This document shows, one piece after another, positions 15,856-27,556 of a DNA stretch of 64,000 bases. The notes under the pieces were generated by a model. The model was not told the origin of the DNA. It saw only the letters and a list, made by a program, of their open reading frames with translations, and did not search any database. The number at the start of each line of letters is the position of its first letter. Position 1 is the stretch's first letter. Source of the DNA: Plotosus lineatus (taxonomy: Eukaryota > Chordata > Actinopteri > Siluriformes > Plotosidae); contig CM045739.1 of assembly GCA_024760905.1 (NCBI GenBank), forward strand, positions 1,750,001-1,814,000, read 5' to 3'. Both the position numbers and the translations under genes were made by a program.

Positions 15856-17101
15856 AGAAGGCAAAGGCAGAGCAGAAGACAAAGTGGTGGAAGCTGACAA
15901 AGGAAGAGTGTCATGTTGTTTTCAAGGAGGAGTTGAAACGGGCTTTGGGTGGTCAGGAAGTGCTTCCAAATGACTGGACAACTACAGCTAATGTGATCAG
16001 GGTGACAGCTAGGGAGAGTAACTTGGTGTGTCCTCTGGAAGGAAAGCAGATAAGGAGACTTGGTGGTGGAATGAGGAAGTGCAGGAGTGTGTACAAAGGG
16101 AGAGGTTAGCTAAGGAGAAGTGGGACATTGAGAGGACCAAAGAGAGTAAACAGGAGTACAGGGATACAGCATAAGGTGGAGGTAGTGGTGTTAAATGCCA
16201 AACAGGACCTATGATGACATGTATGCTAGGCTGGAAAAGAAGGAGGGAAAAATGATTTATACAGGTTGGCACAGCAGAGAAATAGTGGTCCTGTGGAAAA
16301 GCAGTTGGTCCTGATGACATACTGGTGGAGGTATGGAAGTGTGTAGGAGAGGTAGCAGGAGATTTTCTGACAAGAACATTCAATAAGGTCTTAGAGAGTG
16401 AGAGGATGCCGGAGGAATGGAGGAGAACTGTGCTGGTGCCCATTTTTCAGAACGAGGGAGACATGCAGAGTTGTAGCAACTACAGGGGGATAAGGTTGAT
16501 GAGCCATACAATGAAGTTATGGGAAAGAATAGTGTAAGTTAAACTAAGGGCAGAGGTCAGCATTTGTGAACAACAGTTTGGCTTCAAGCCAAGAACGAGC
16601 ACCACAGATACAGTGTTTGCTTTGAGGATGGTGGTGACCCCTGAAGGGAAAAGCCGAAAGGATAAGAAGAAGAAGAATAGAGAGGTACAGAGAAAGTCAG
16701 AGGGACCTGCATTGTGCCTTTGTGGATCTGCAGAACGCGTATGATATGGTGCCAAGAGAGGAACTGTATTGCATGAGGAAGTCTGGAGTGGCAGAGAAGT
16801 ATGTTAGAGTGGTGGAGGACATGTATGAGAGATGTAAGACAGTGGTGAGGTGTGCTGTCAGTGTGACAGAGGAGTTCAAGGTGGAGGTGGGACTGCATCA
16901 AGGGTCAGCTCTGAGCTCCTTCTTGTTTGCTATGGTGATGGACAGGCTGAAGGGAGCAGAGATAAAGAAGGTGGAGGATTTTAAGTACTTAGGCTCAACA
17001 GCCCAGAGCAATGGAGAGTGTGGAAAAGAGGTGAAGAAATGTGTGCAGGCAGGTTGGAATTGTTGGAGAAAAGTGTCTGGTGTGATGTGTGATAGGAAGG
17101 T

Positions 17102-17456
17102 CTGTCTGTCTTCCTTTCGGCTTTTTCCCTTTTACTCGGAGTCGCCACAGCGAATCATCTGATTCGCACGTTTTATTTGGCAGAGGTTTTTACGTCGGAT
17201 GCCCTTCCTGTCACAATCCTTTTTAGCAAGGGACAGAAACACGCTGACGACTTTGCAGCTACTCTTTACGAAAGTCAGCAATGGTTCTTTTACATCAACC
17301 TCTCACCATAGACAGTGACAGACATGGCCCGCCTTTGATAACCCAGTTAGCTACACTGTGGGGGACAGTGACAACCTTGTGGAGAGTGGGACTCAAACCC
17401 TCAACCTTTGGATCAGCGATCCAGTGCCCTATACCACTAGACCACCACTGTCCATC
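17102..17456 (-). mobile_element. SINE-2, full length, nested in RTE
   Basis: Inserted antisense into the RT region between two perfect 15-bp copies of gtgtgataggaaggt (17087-17101 and 17457-17471). The minus strand gives a tRNA-like head (tagtggtatagg A-box-like, about 17432-17450; gggtttgagtccc B-box-like, about 17388-17400). A body of about 250 bp follows. The 3' end is gcgactccgagtaaaaggg..gccgaaagg plus a short gaca repeat, copied from the RTE tail. Confidence 0.85.
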
Positions 17457-17959
17457 GTGTGATAGGAAGGTATCATATAAAAGTGTACAAGATGATGATG
17501 AGGCCAGCGATGTTGTCTGGTTTAGAAACAGTTGCACTGGGGAAAAGACAGGAGACAGAGCTGGAGGAAGCAGAGATGAAAATGTTGAAGTTCTCTTTGG
17601 GAGTAACGAGGATGGATAGGATCAGGAATGAGGACATCAGAGGGACAGCACATGTAAGAGGTTTTGGAGACAAAGTCAGAGAGGCTACATTGAGATGGTT
17701 TGGACATGTACAGAGGAGGGATAATGAATATATTGGTAGTAGGATGCTGAGGTTGGAACTACCAGGCAGAAGGCCGAGAGGAAGACCAAAGGGAAGATTT
17801 ATGGATGTGGTGAAGGAGGACATGAAGGTAGTTGGTGTCAGAGAAGAAGATGCAGAGGACAGAGTGAGATGAAGGCAGATGATTCACTGTGGCGACCCCT
17901 AAAGTGAACAACCGAAAGGAATAGAAGATGTGTATATGTAGGTGTGTGTTTATATGGTA

Positions 17960-18218
17960 TGGTAGGCCTCTGTCAGTCCCGAAGGACAATGGCTGCACTC
18001 TGGCTGGTATCCTGGCTGGTGATACTCTCCAGTGTGCAGAGCCTGGGTAAGGAGTAATGGAAGACAGGCTGTTACCCAAGCAGCAAGTCCCCAGTCTCGG
18101 CGCCACCGGAAGGATCCCATGGAAGCGCAAGTGCCGATACAACTGGGTTCCAGTGCCGCTGCAGGAGTTGCCAGAACGTTTCTGTGAACGAACTGCCTCA
18201 GGGGACTCTGACTCCCGA
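17960..18218. repeat. Unclassified interspersed repeat D
   Basis: Begins tggtaggcctctgtcagtcc and runs past cgccaccggaaggatc to ctgactcccgatt. A second copy is at 27021-27233. No reading frame or terminal repeat is evident. Confidence 0.6.
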
Positions 18219-18220
18219 TT

Positions 18221-18345
18221 AGAAACACACTGACGGCTTTGCAGCTACTCTTGTTGAAAGTCAGCAATGGTTCTTTTACATGCCTCACACCATAGACAGT
18301 GAGAGACATGGCCCGCCTTTGATAATCCAGTTAGCTGCACTGGGG
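18221..18345 (-). mobile_element. SINE-2 fragment
   Basis: Antisense body fragment (agaaacacactgacggcttt to cagttagctgcactggggg), joined directly to repeat D. Confidence 0.6.
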
Positions 18346-18373
18346 GTGTGTGTATATATGTGTACAGTATATA

Positions 18374-19768
18374 CTAGTCCTTCTAAAAAATTAGCATATT
18401 GTGATGAAGTTCATTATTTTCTGTAATGTACTGATAAAAATTAAACTTTCATATATTTTAGATTCATTGCACACCAACTGAAATATTTCAGGTCCTTTAT
18501 TGTTTTAATTCTGATGATTTTGGCATACAGCTCATGAAAACCAAAAATTCCTATCTCAAAATATTAGCATATCATGTTCAGGTAGTCTAAACGAGCTATT
18601 AACATAATCATCTGAATCAACCAATTAACTCTAAACACCTGCAAAAGATTCCTGAGGCTTTTAAAAACTCCCAGCCTGGTTCATTACTCAAAACCGCAAT
18701 CATGGGTAAGACTGCCGACCTGACTGCTGTCCAGAAGGCCATCATTGACACCCTCAAGCAAGAGGGTAAGACACAGAAAGAAATCTCTGAGTGAATAGGC
18801 TGTTCCCAGAGTGCTGTATCAAGGCACCTCAGTGGGACGTCTGTGGGAAGGAAAAAGTGTGGCAGAAAACGCTGCACAACCAGAAGAGGTGACCGGACCC
18901 TGAGGAAGATTGTGGAGAAGGGCCGATTCCAGACCTTGGGGGACCTGTGGAAGCAGTGGACTTGGCTACAGGTCCCTCATTGCCCAGGTCAAGCAATTTT
19001 TGAACCAGAGACAGCGGCAGAAGTGCCTGACGGCAGAAGTGCCTGACCTGGGCTACAGAGAAGCAGCACTGAACTGTTGCTCAGTGGTCTAAAGTACTTT
19101 TTTCGGATGAAAGCAAATTTTGCATGTCATTCGGAAATCAAGGTGCCAGAGTCTGGAGGAAGACTGGGGACAAGGAAATGCCAAAATGCCTGAAGTCCAG
19201 TGTCAAGTAGCCACAGTCAGTGATGGTCTGGGGTGCCATGTCAGCTGCTGGTGTTGGTCCACTGTGTTTTATCAAGGGCAGGGTCAATGCAGCTCGCTAT
19301 CAGGAGATTTTGGAGCACTTCATGCTTCCATCTGCTGAAAAGCTTTATGGAGATGAAGATTTCATTTTTCAGCACGACCTGGCACCTGCTCACAGTGCCA
19401 AAACCACTGCTAAATGGTTTACTGACCATGGTATTACTGGGCTCAATTGGCCTGCCAACTCTCCTGACCTGAAGCCCATAGAGAATCTGTGGGATATTGT
19501 GAAGAGGAAGTTGAGAGACGCCAGACCCAACACTGTGGATGAGCTTAAGGCCGCTATCGAAGCATCCTGGGCCTCCGTAACACCTCAGCAGTGCCACAGG
19601 CTGATTGGCTCCATGCCACGCCGCATTGAAGCAGTCATTTCTGCAAAAGGATTCCCAACCAAGTATTGACTGCATGACTGAACATAATTATTTGAAGGTT
19701 GACTTTTTTTTTTTTGTATTAAACCCCTTTTTTTTATTAGTCAGGTGTAATTTATTGAGAAGGACTAG
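18374..19768 (+). mobile_element. Tc1-like DNA transposon
   Basis: Ends CTAGTCC and GGACTAG are flanked by TA on both sides (18372-18373 and 19769-19770), as expected for Tc1 insertion. The left terminal region is long (about 200 bp with repeated aattagcatat motifs), whereas the right one is cut to about 20 bp. Three further copies or ends of this family lie at 27494, 28934 and 40144, and an antisense copy at 40866-41966. Confidence 0.88.
18702..19669 (+). pseudogene. Tc1-like transposase, broken
   Basis: Starts MGKTADLTAVQKAIIDTLKQ (helix-turn-helix DNA-binding region). It has an in-frame TGA at about 18793 in SE*IGCSQ, then CGRKRCTTRRGDRTLRKIVE. An internal deletion follows near 18960 and frameshifts after it. 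The C-terminal 149 codons (19220-19669) are open and hold DLAPAHSA and NSPDLKPIENLW, the last two acidic positions of the DD34E catalytic triad. Not functional. Confidence 0.88.
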
Positions 19769-19904
19769 TATAGGTATATGGGTAACTGCACACGTGTTCC
19801 TTTGTGCATTTTTTTTTTATTTTTTTAAGGGACAATGTACAGGAACATTAAGCTCATAGAGACAGAGATGTACTGTACCAGATTATAGCTCGTTTCCATC
19901 TGTA

Positions 19905-20099
19905 GTCCCTAATTTAGAACGGCCAATTAACCTACAGTGCATGTCTTTGGATTGTGGGAGGAAACCGGAGCACCCGGAGGAAACCCACACAAGCACGGGG
20001 AGAACATGCAAACTCCACACAGAAACGCCCAGGCCGGGAATCGAACCCGGGCCTTCTTGCTGTGAGGCGGACGTGCTAACCACTACGCCACCGTGCCGC
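19905..20099 (-). mobile_element. SINE-1 5' half
   Basis: Minus strand head gcggcacggtggcgtagtgg with B-box-like gggttcgattcccggcc, then the tttgcatgttctccccgtgc block, ending near gttctaaattaggg. The preceding 19775-19900 is T-rich with no gene. Confidence 0.75.
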
Positions 20100-20394
20100 T
20101 ACATTGCTGCAAAACAAAGAGCTGATAAACTGATTTTCATTGTTCATGCAACCATTGATAATAAAGATCTTTTATCTCATATCTTACAATTCATTTATTC
20201 TATTGCACCATGTTCAGACGTTTCCACCTTCTTTTTTCTCCATCGAGGAGTTAAATCAGCTCGGTCTGGTTTGCTGTAGTGCCTTTCCTGACCTTCAGGG
20301 GGAGATAGAACCCTGAAATACACCAATCCAGCTTCAACATTCTTCCAGCATTAAAAAGATCAAATGAATTGTAGAAGAGTGAGTCTCATGATGA

Positions 20395-23300
20395 GCTCCT
20401 TGAATCGCCACCTTATCGTGGTGAAGGGGTTTGCGTGCTCTAACGATCCTAGGAGAGATATTATCGGGGGCATTATGCTCCTGGTAGAGTCACCCAAGGC
20501 AAACAGGTCCTAGGTGAAAGTCCAGACGAAGTGTGTTTTAAAAAAGACCTCTATGATGAATAAATGAAAAACAAGGACCCGGTTTCCCTTGCCCAGACGT
20601 GGGTCACTGGGGTTCCACCCCCCCTGGAGCTTGGAATGTGGGCAGGGATCAAAGGCGAGTGCCTGGTGGTCGGGCTTCTGCCCGTGGAGCCTGACTGGGC
20701 CCAGCCTGAAAAGGAGATGTGGGTCCGCCCTCCCATGTACCCACCACTTCTGGGAGGGGCTATAAGGGTCAGGTGCAGTGTGAGTTGGGTGGCAGCCAAA
20801 GGCATGGGTTCTGTCGGACCGATCCTTGGCTACTGACTTAGACTCCTGGGACATGGAATGTCATCTGTCTGGCAAGGAAGGAGAATCAGCTGGTGCGTGA
20901 GGTGGAGACTAGGTCTAGTCAGACTTACCTCAACATATAGCTTGGGCTCTGGAACCACCCATCTCGAGAGAGGGCGAGACCTTATTCCATTCTGGAGTTG
21001 CTCTTGGGGTGAGGTGGTGAGACACTGTGAGCATCCTTGTTGCTCACATGTTGGGGTTCTCTCCCTGTTGACGAAAGGTTAACTTCCCTCCGCCTTCGGG
21101 TGGGGGGACAGGTCCTGACTGTTATTTGTGCTTCTGCATCAAATAACAGTTCAGAGTATCCACCCTTCTTGAAGTCTTTAAGGAGTGTGTTGGAGAACGC
21201 TCCCCTGAGAGACTTACTCATTGTTCTGGGAGACTTCAACCACCATGTGGGCAACGATAGTGTGACCTGGAAGGGTGTGATTGGTAGGTACGGCCTCCCC
21301 AGTCTGAACCTGAATGGTGTTTCGTTGTTGGACTTCTGTGCTCGTCACAGTTTATCTATCATGAACACCATGTTCGAACATAATGGTGTCCATAAGTGCA
21401 CTTCGCACCAGGCACCCTAGGTTGCAGCTCGATGATCGACTTTGTAGTCGTGTCATCGGATTTGTAGCCACATATTGTGGACACTCAGGTGAAGAGCGGA
21501 GCTGAGCTGTCAACTGATCACCACCTGGTGGTGAGCTGGCTCCAATGACGGGCAAGGCTGCCAGACCTGGCAGGCCCAAGCGTGTAGTTAGGATCTCCTG
21601 GGAACATTTGGTGGAGTGTCCTGTCAGAGAGGCCTTTAACTCCTACCTCCGACAGAGCTACAACCACGTCCCGAAGGAGGTGGGTCACACGGAATCTGAA
21701 TGGGCCATGTTTCATGTCTCCATTGCTGAGGCGGCAGCCCATAGCTGTGGTAGAAAAGTTGTGTTTGTCGTGGCAGTAACCCCCAAACCCGGTGGCGGAC
21801 ACCTGCGGTGATGGGAGCCGTCCAGCTGAAAAAGGAGGCCTATGGGGTTTTACTGGCTTGTGGGACTCTCGAGGCAGCAGACAGGTACTGGCAGGTCAAA
21901 TGTGCTGCAACTGAAGCTATTGCTGATGCAAAATCTCGGGCGTGGGAGGAATTTGGTGAGGGCCTAGAGAGCGATTATCGGATGGCCTAAAAAAGGTTCT
22001 GAAAAAAGTTCTGGACCACCATCCGATGCCTCAGGAGGGGGAAGCAGTTCTCCACAAATACTGTTTACAGTGGAAGTGGGGAGCTGCTCACCTCAACTGG
22101 GGATGTCATTGGGAGGTGGAAGGAATACTTTGAGGACCTCCTCAATCCCACCAACACACCCTCCATGGAGGAGGACGACCCTGGGAGTTTGGGCTGGAGT
22201 CTGCCCATCACTGGAGCTAAGGTCACTGAGGTAGTCAAAAAGCTACTCGGTGGGCGTGCTCTGGGGTGGATGAGATCCACCCTGAATATCTCAAGGCTCT
22301 GGATGCTGTTGGACTCTCTTGGTTGACATGTCTCTGCAACATCACATGGTCATAGGGGGCCGTCCGTCTGGATTTGGAAACTGGGGTGTAGTTTCCCTTT
22401 TTAAAAAGGGGGACTGGAGGGTGTGTTTCAATCATCGTGGAATCACACTCCTCATCCTGCCCGGGAAAGTCTATGCAGGGCTACTGGAGAAGATGATCCG
22501 ACAGATAGTTGAACCTCGGATTCAGGAGGAGAAATGTGTTTTTTGTCCTGGCCGTGGCACTCTCGGCCAACTCTATACACTCCACAGGATCTTGGAAGGG
22601 GCATGGAAGTTTGCCCAATCTGTCCACATGTGTTTTGTGGATTTGGTGAAGGCGCTCAACCGTGTCCCTCGGGCTATCTTGTTGGGCATGCTCCGGTAGT
22701 ATGGCGTTCTGGACTCGTTGCTACAGGCCATTCAGTCTTTGTATCGCCAGAGTCAGAGCTTGGTCTGTATTAGGAACAACAGGTCGAATTCGTTTCTGGT
22801 GAGGGTTGGAGCCTGCCAAGGCTGTCCTTTTTCACCGATAATTTTTATGAACAGAATTTCTGGGTGTCGCTGAGGCATTGAGGTATTCTGGTATGGTGAC
22901 TACTGGATCTCGTCTCTGCTTTTTGCGGATGATGTTGTCCTTTTGGCTTCATCAAGCTGGGACATCCAGCTCTCATTGGAGCGATTTACAGTCGAGTGCG
23001 AAGCTGCCGGTATGAAAATCAGCACCTCCAAGTCCGAGGCCATGGTTATCAGTTGGACTCCAGGTTGGGAATAAGGTCCTGCTCCAAGTGGAGGAGTTCA
23101 AGTATCTCGGGGTCTTGTTCATGCGTGAGAGAAGGATGGAGCGGAAGATTCCCAGACGGATTGCTGCAGCCTCTGCTGTAAAGGAAGTGGCTGGGAAGAG
23201 GGATGTCTGGACCTCATTGCTTAGGCTGCTGCCCCTGCAACCCGTCCCCAGAATAAGTGGAAGAAGATGATTATGAGTCTGATGATGGGTATGATGATGA
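20395..23300 (+). mobile_element. Rex3 LINE, near full length, degenerate
   Basis: Starts with a Rex3-like leader (gaatcgccaccttatcgtgg). The endonuclease region (about 20850-21540) has LIVLGDFNHHVGND and IMNTMFEH. The RT has LPGKVYAGLLEKMIRQIVEP, EKCVFCPGRGTLGQLYTLHR, MCFVDLVKALNRVPR and LLFADDVVLLASS (about 22915). The thumb region QVEEFKYLGVLFMRERRMER is at about 23085. It ends in a gatgatgat-type tail. Many frameshifts and stops make it dead; 5' to 3' order is complete apart from small deletions. Confidence 0.85.
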
Positions 23301-23639
23301 CGAAACTGGTTATGCTTAAGAAGTTAACATTTTATATTTAACAGATCAAATACAATAAAAAATATTTTATAAAGTTTACAGTGATTTTATTCTTATTTTA
23401 TTGTACTGTGCACATGTAAAAAAAAAATTTTGAATTGAATCTTAATTTGTTTCAGTTGAATTTAGAAAATTTTGTTTTGAGCACTATCAGTATTACAAAA
23501 TGTGTAAAAATAAAAGCAACTGTCAGTCATTTCTCATGTTTATTTCATTTAGAAGTATTTTTATCATTGTGTTTTCTTCCCACGTGTCAGTAAATATTTT
23601 TCTCAGACAAGTTGGTTTGTGCTGTGTGGACGTACAATG
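23301..23639. other. No gene seen; AT-rich
   Basis: AT-rich with no frame or known repeat recognised. Confidence 0.5.
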
Positions 23640-23745
23640 TCTGAATTAGGATTAAGGGACACAGGGAGGCTGGGGCCCATATAAGCCAACTCTGAGCGAG
23701 GGCAGTGTACACCCTGGACAGCCAGCACTCTACCACCAGACCTTC
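23640..23745 (-). mobile_element. SINE-1 3' fragment
   Basis: Antisense 3' region (aattaggattaaggg, gtgtacaccctggacagcc). Confidence 0.55.
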
Positions 23746-23871
23746 AATTCTTTTCATCCAAAATGTTCAGATTGTAAAACCAGCCTGGAATTCATGTCTG
23801 AGATAAACACACTGAAGATGAACCAGAGAAGAAAAAACATGTCAACTCTCATTTCATTCAAACTGTTTCTG

Positions 23872-24105
23872 ATAGCCGGGTTTCCTTTGAGCATACTGGT
23901 TTCCTCCCAGTCCAAATACATGCACATTAGGCTAAGTGACTGTTCCAGGTTGTCCCTAGGTGTAAATAGGAGTGTGAATGGGAGCGTGTGTTGCTCTGCA
24001 GCGCATTGATGACTTTTTCAGGGTGTCCCTCTACATCGCCCACAGTTGGCTGAAATAGGCCCCAGCCTCCCCACAAAAAAGAAAGGAGATAAATGAATGA
24101 ATATT
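23872..24105 (+). mobile_element. SINE-1 fragment, head missing
   Basis: Body from gatagccgggtttcctttga through gtttcctcccagtcc and gttgtccctaggtgtaaa to ggccccagcctcccc and a gaatga tail. Confidence 0.6.
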
Positions 24106-24549
24106 CATGACATATGTTCAGTACAGCTCACATGTTAGTATAACATTTGGTTTCAGTTATGAAGTGTGGCATCTCTCTCCAGAACTACAAAGCAGCTTTC
24201 ACCCAACAGGCGTCTGTTAAACTGGATCTCACGTGGTTGTACACACACACACACACACATTAAAAACTCTTAATGTATTTTTATATTTTCATTTTGAGAA
24301 AGATTCCAAGTTAAAATCCGTTATGACTCAAAAAATAGTCCGAATGAAATCAGAACGACCTGTTTTTCTTTCTGGTTTTTGTTTGAGGCGCGACTCCTCC
24401 CCTCCCCCACCGCCATTTTGTTTTGTTTTGGTTTGTTTTGTTTTACTGAGAATGTACAGTACATCTAAATGTTGACCCTATTGTGTGTGTTTAGTGTGGA
24501 TTTGTAGTTTTTCTCATGGAATGATTTCATTGTAAGATTTGTTTTCCTC

Positions 24550-24821
24550 CATTCTATCACGAGCACAGCGAAACCGACACGTGCGGACAAACCCAGTTTT
24601 TAAAATAATTTACGTGATGACGTGGTACGCAGTTATGGATACCATTTTTTCCTGTTTCCAAGAGTATTTTTTCGCCACAACAAAGTACATCACTTCCGGT
24701 GTGTTTGTGCGGGTGGAAGCGGTCAACTCCGAGCACATACACACACGCGCACACGAGCAGAACCGGCGTTAACGCGACTTTCTGTGGAAATTCTTCTCGA
24801 GTCAGTCAGGAACATGAAGCG
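24550..24821 (+). promoter_or_regulatory. Candidate promoter with first coding exon
   Basis: Unlike the AT-rich surroundings, this block is CpG-containing. It holds an ETS-like cacttccggt (about 24690), a CRE-like gtgatgacgtgg (about 24614), and ATG AAG CG at 24814-24821 followed at once by a strong donor GTAAGT. That is the shape of a housekeeping 5' end whose first exon codes only Met-Lys and two bases of an Arg-type codon. No partner exon was recognised downstream, so the gene is unknown. Confidence 0.4.
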
Positions 24822-25170
24822 GTAAGTGTGAGGATTCTGCGTTATGTGTGTAGAAGTGTTTTATTTTGGGATTATTGATTAATTTGGGGTCGTTGAGAGA
24901 ATGCGCGCTAGCTTTTCCTCGCTAACATCAGTACCAGCTTGTCGGTTTCCCTAAATGTAAGAATTAAGACTAAAGATTTCTGGCTCTGGAAGCTTCTAGA
25001 AAATGAAGTGTTTGTGTGAAAGGAGAAGGGGCTAGTGCTGATGTGAACACAGCTGGAGTCAAGAGCGAGATCAGCACCTCTGGCTTCTGCCCGGTTCTGG
25101 TTCTGTTCTCGCCCGGTTTAAGGCCCATCATTCTCATTCCAGCTGCTTTTAAACTCCTCACTCCACTGTG

Positions 25171-25172
<2 letters not shown>

Positions 25173-25209
<37 letters not shown>

Positions 25210-25299
25210 CTATGTACACACACACGCACACACACGCACACATATATAATGTATATATGTATATGTGTGTATGTATGTATATATGTATATGTGTGTATG

Positions 25300-25343
<44 letters not shown>
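25173..25343. repeat. (GT)n / (CA)n / (TA)n compound microsatellite
   Basis: Successive GT, CA, TATG and TA runs. The reading frames across it on both strands are artefacts. The flanks 24830-25172 and 25344-26126 hold no gene I recognise. Confidence 0.9.
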
Positions 25344-25346
<3 letters not shown>

Positions 25347-26126
25347 GACACGAAATTAAGAAAAGTTTCCACAGGACAGGGAGACAGACAGAATTAAAAA
25401 TTTGCAGAACCCTTAAGAAGTTTACTGGACCCCAGTTTTTCTGGAATGATTAATCATGTGATAATCTGTTATTGTTTTCATTCACTTGTTCACCTGTCCA
25501 TATGTTTGGTGTACAGTGGCTGTTATGACTGAATAAGAAGCATACATGTAAAACCATTCTCTATCATATATCACAGATTTTCCCAGAGGGTCATCTTCAA
25601 ATTCAATACAAGGGAATTCAGTTTCCCAGCTCGCCTGAGTCAGAGAAAAATGTAGAATATTGAGTACCATGAATACTGAGTGAATACTGAGTATGGAAAA
25701 AAAAAAGTGAGATCTAATAAAGCAACTTTTCTACATTTTAGTTGGTATAAAACTCACCAGCCTAACAATAACATGAACGCTGCAGTTAATTCAATGGATT
25801 GTGAGAATTCATATTTTCTTTAATCTGAACAATAGTTTTTGTGTTTGCAATGTAAAATTGTACTCGGGTCTATTACAGTATCAGTACTACATAGCTAGAT
25901 TTAAATCACATTAAAGCCGTGCGTTAACTCCAACTTTCAGAGTGTGGGTGGAGTCACTGGTCCCGAAGAGTCCTCTTTGGACTTCGATTCTTTTCATAAT
26001 CTTCATAACCTCTGACATTAGTGCTACTTGGTCCAGCGTCACTTTGCTCAGTGTTTTTATCTTTTACAAAGTCAAGTAACTTTGTCTGCTTTCACATCGT
26101 TAGTTACAGTTAAATTGTTGTTATTA

Positions 26127-26575
26127 TACTCGCGGATTAGCGGCAAACCCGGAAGTTACTGGCACGTGATTCAAATTGAGGCAATGGCAGCGAGCTTTTG
26201 TTTCTCCCTCGTGCTGATTGGTTGCAGATAATGTGTACGCCTCTTTTTTTCTCCTTCGCACACGTCATCAACGTGATTTCTTGAATTGTGAACTCACATT
26301 TTTCGTGTGTTTTTAATGATTATTTAAGCGCTCTGATGTCACTCAAACGTCCCGCATCTTCTCTAGCTTCTGGTAAGGAGCCTAAGCGCTTTATTTATTA
26401 ATAAATATTATCACAGTACAAAAAGTTTTTACTTCATCATTACTACATTTTCCTGCATTATTACTGTATTAATGAGTAAGACTGGCTATAGAATGGGTTT
26501 AACAAGCAGATTTTAGCGCATGTAAATCATACATAGGGTTTGAAAACAATCAATAACTTGTGGATTTTCATGGAA
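26127..26575 (+). mobile_element. Non-autonomous element family C, copy 1
   Basis: Shares a long diverged match with 50240-50765 (opposite strand) and a shorter one with 33345-33640. Shared blocks are gaagttactggcacgtgatt, gctgattggttgcaga, aaataatcatt/gattattt and gactggctatagaatgggtt. No protein frame. The outer end is best seen in copy 3. From 26576 to 26970 there is only AT-rich sequence. Confidence 0.6.
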
Positions 26576-27020
26576 ACGGGTTTAAAAAAATTACCTAAAA
26601 CATTGTTATTTATCAGGTTTGATTACTTTAGTTCACGTTATCAAATGTATTCATGGATTAACAATAATATCTGAAATGATTTAATACATGATGATCCAAA
26701 ATGATCATTATTATGATTTTCAATATTATTAATGAGTCAACATCAATTTATTACACCCTAATTTTCTGCATTGCCGAAAGATGTTGCACCAATGTAAACA
26801 GAACGCAGACGGTCTGTAACTATTAGTGTTACTTTATGTAGTTCATGAAGTGTCATATCTTAGGCGACGGCGGATTGTTCATTTTAACTGAAAAGGCCTT
26901 CTGCCTGACACAGGGGCCAGCATTGGGTTGAATTTTTCTGGACCTCGCACAAAAATGTTTGCACCCTGTGTGTGTATATTTGTATGTATGTATGTGTGTG
27001 TGTATATATATATATATATA

Positions 27021-27233
27021 TGGTAGGCCTCCGTCAGTCCCGAAGGACTATGGCTGCGCTCTGGCTGGTATCCCGGCTGGTGATACCCCCAGTGCGCAGA
27101 GCCCGGGTAGGGAGTAATGAGGGACAGGCTGTTACCCAAGCAGCAAGTCCCCCGTCTCGGCGCCACCGGAAGGATCCAATGGAAAGGCAAGTGCCGATAC
27201 GACTGGGTTCCAGTGCCGCTGCAGGAAAGAATC
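27021..27233. repeat. Unclassified interspersed repeat D, second copy
   Basis: Matches 17960-18218 from tggtaggcctccgtcagtcc to ccagtgccgctgcagga. It follows a TATG/TA microsatellite (26972-27020) and is joined directly to a SINE-1. Confidence 0.6.
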
Positions 27234-27237
27234 TACG

Positions 27238-27429
27238 GTCAATTTAGAACGGCCAATTAACCTACAGTGCACGTCTTTGGATTGCGGGAGGAAACCGGAG
27301 CACCCGGAGGAAACCCGCACAAGCACGGGGAGAACATGCAAACTCCACACAGAAACACCCAGGCCGGGAATCGAACCCAGGCCTTCTTGCTGTGAGGCGG
27401 ACGTGCTAACCACTACGCCACCGTGCCGC

Positions 27430-27430
<1 letters not shown>
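27238..27430 (-). mobile_element. SINE-1 5' half
   Basis: Near-identical to the copy at 19905-20099: same length and same 3' break at gttctaaatt. This suggests a distinct short subfamily or source copy. TA and GT runs follow to 27492. Confidence 0.75.
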
Positions 27431-27470
<40 letters not shown>

Positions 27471-27493
27471 GTGTGTGTGTGTGTGTGTGTGTA

Positions 27494-27556
27494 CTAGTCC
27501 TTCTCAAAAAATTAGCATATTGTGATAAAGTTCATTATTTTCTGGAATGTACTGAT
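27494..27556 (+). mobile_element. Tc1-like left-end fragment
   Basis: CTAGTCCTTCTCAAAAAATT-type end of about 63 bp, broken at gtactgat where RTE sequence begins. Confidence 0.8.

Larger units (their letters stand above)
14822..17932 (+). mobile_element. RTE LINE with 5' leader, interrupted by a SINE-2
   Basis: The 5' leader is at 14822-15103. The endonuclease ORFs are 15104-15316 and 15280-15855 (TLNVGAM, VQETRWKG, TDFNGHVG, VDYILCRR, KQHRMV). A linker follows to about 16380, then the RT from [10 protein letters not shown]. An RT deletion joins VMDRL to KGAEIKK at about 16950 and removes the FADD active site. A SINE-2 sits at 17102-17456. The C-terminal RT resumes at about 17459-17872 and the tail is at about 17885-17930. 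A 45-bp scrap of LINE tail is embedded at 16631-16674. The element is dead. Confidence 0.85.
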
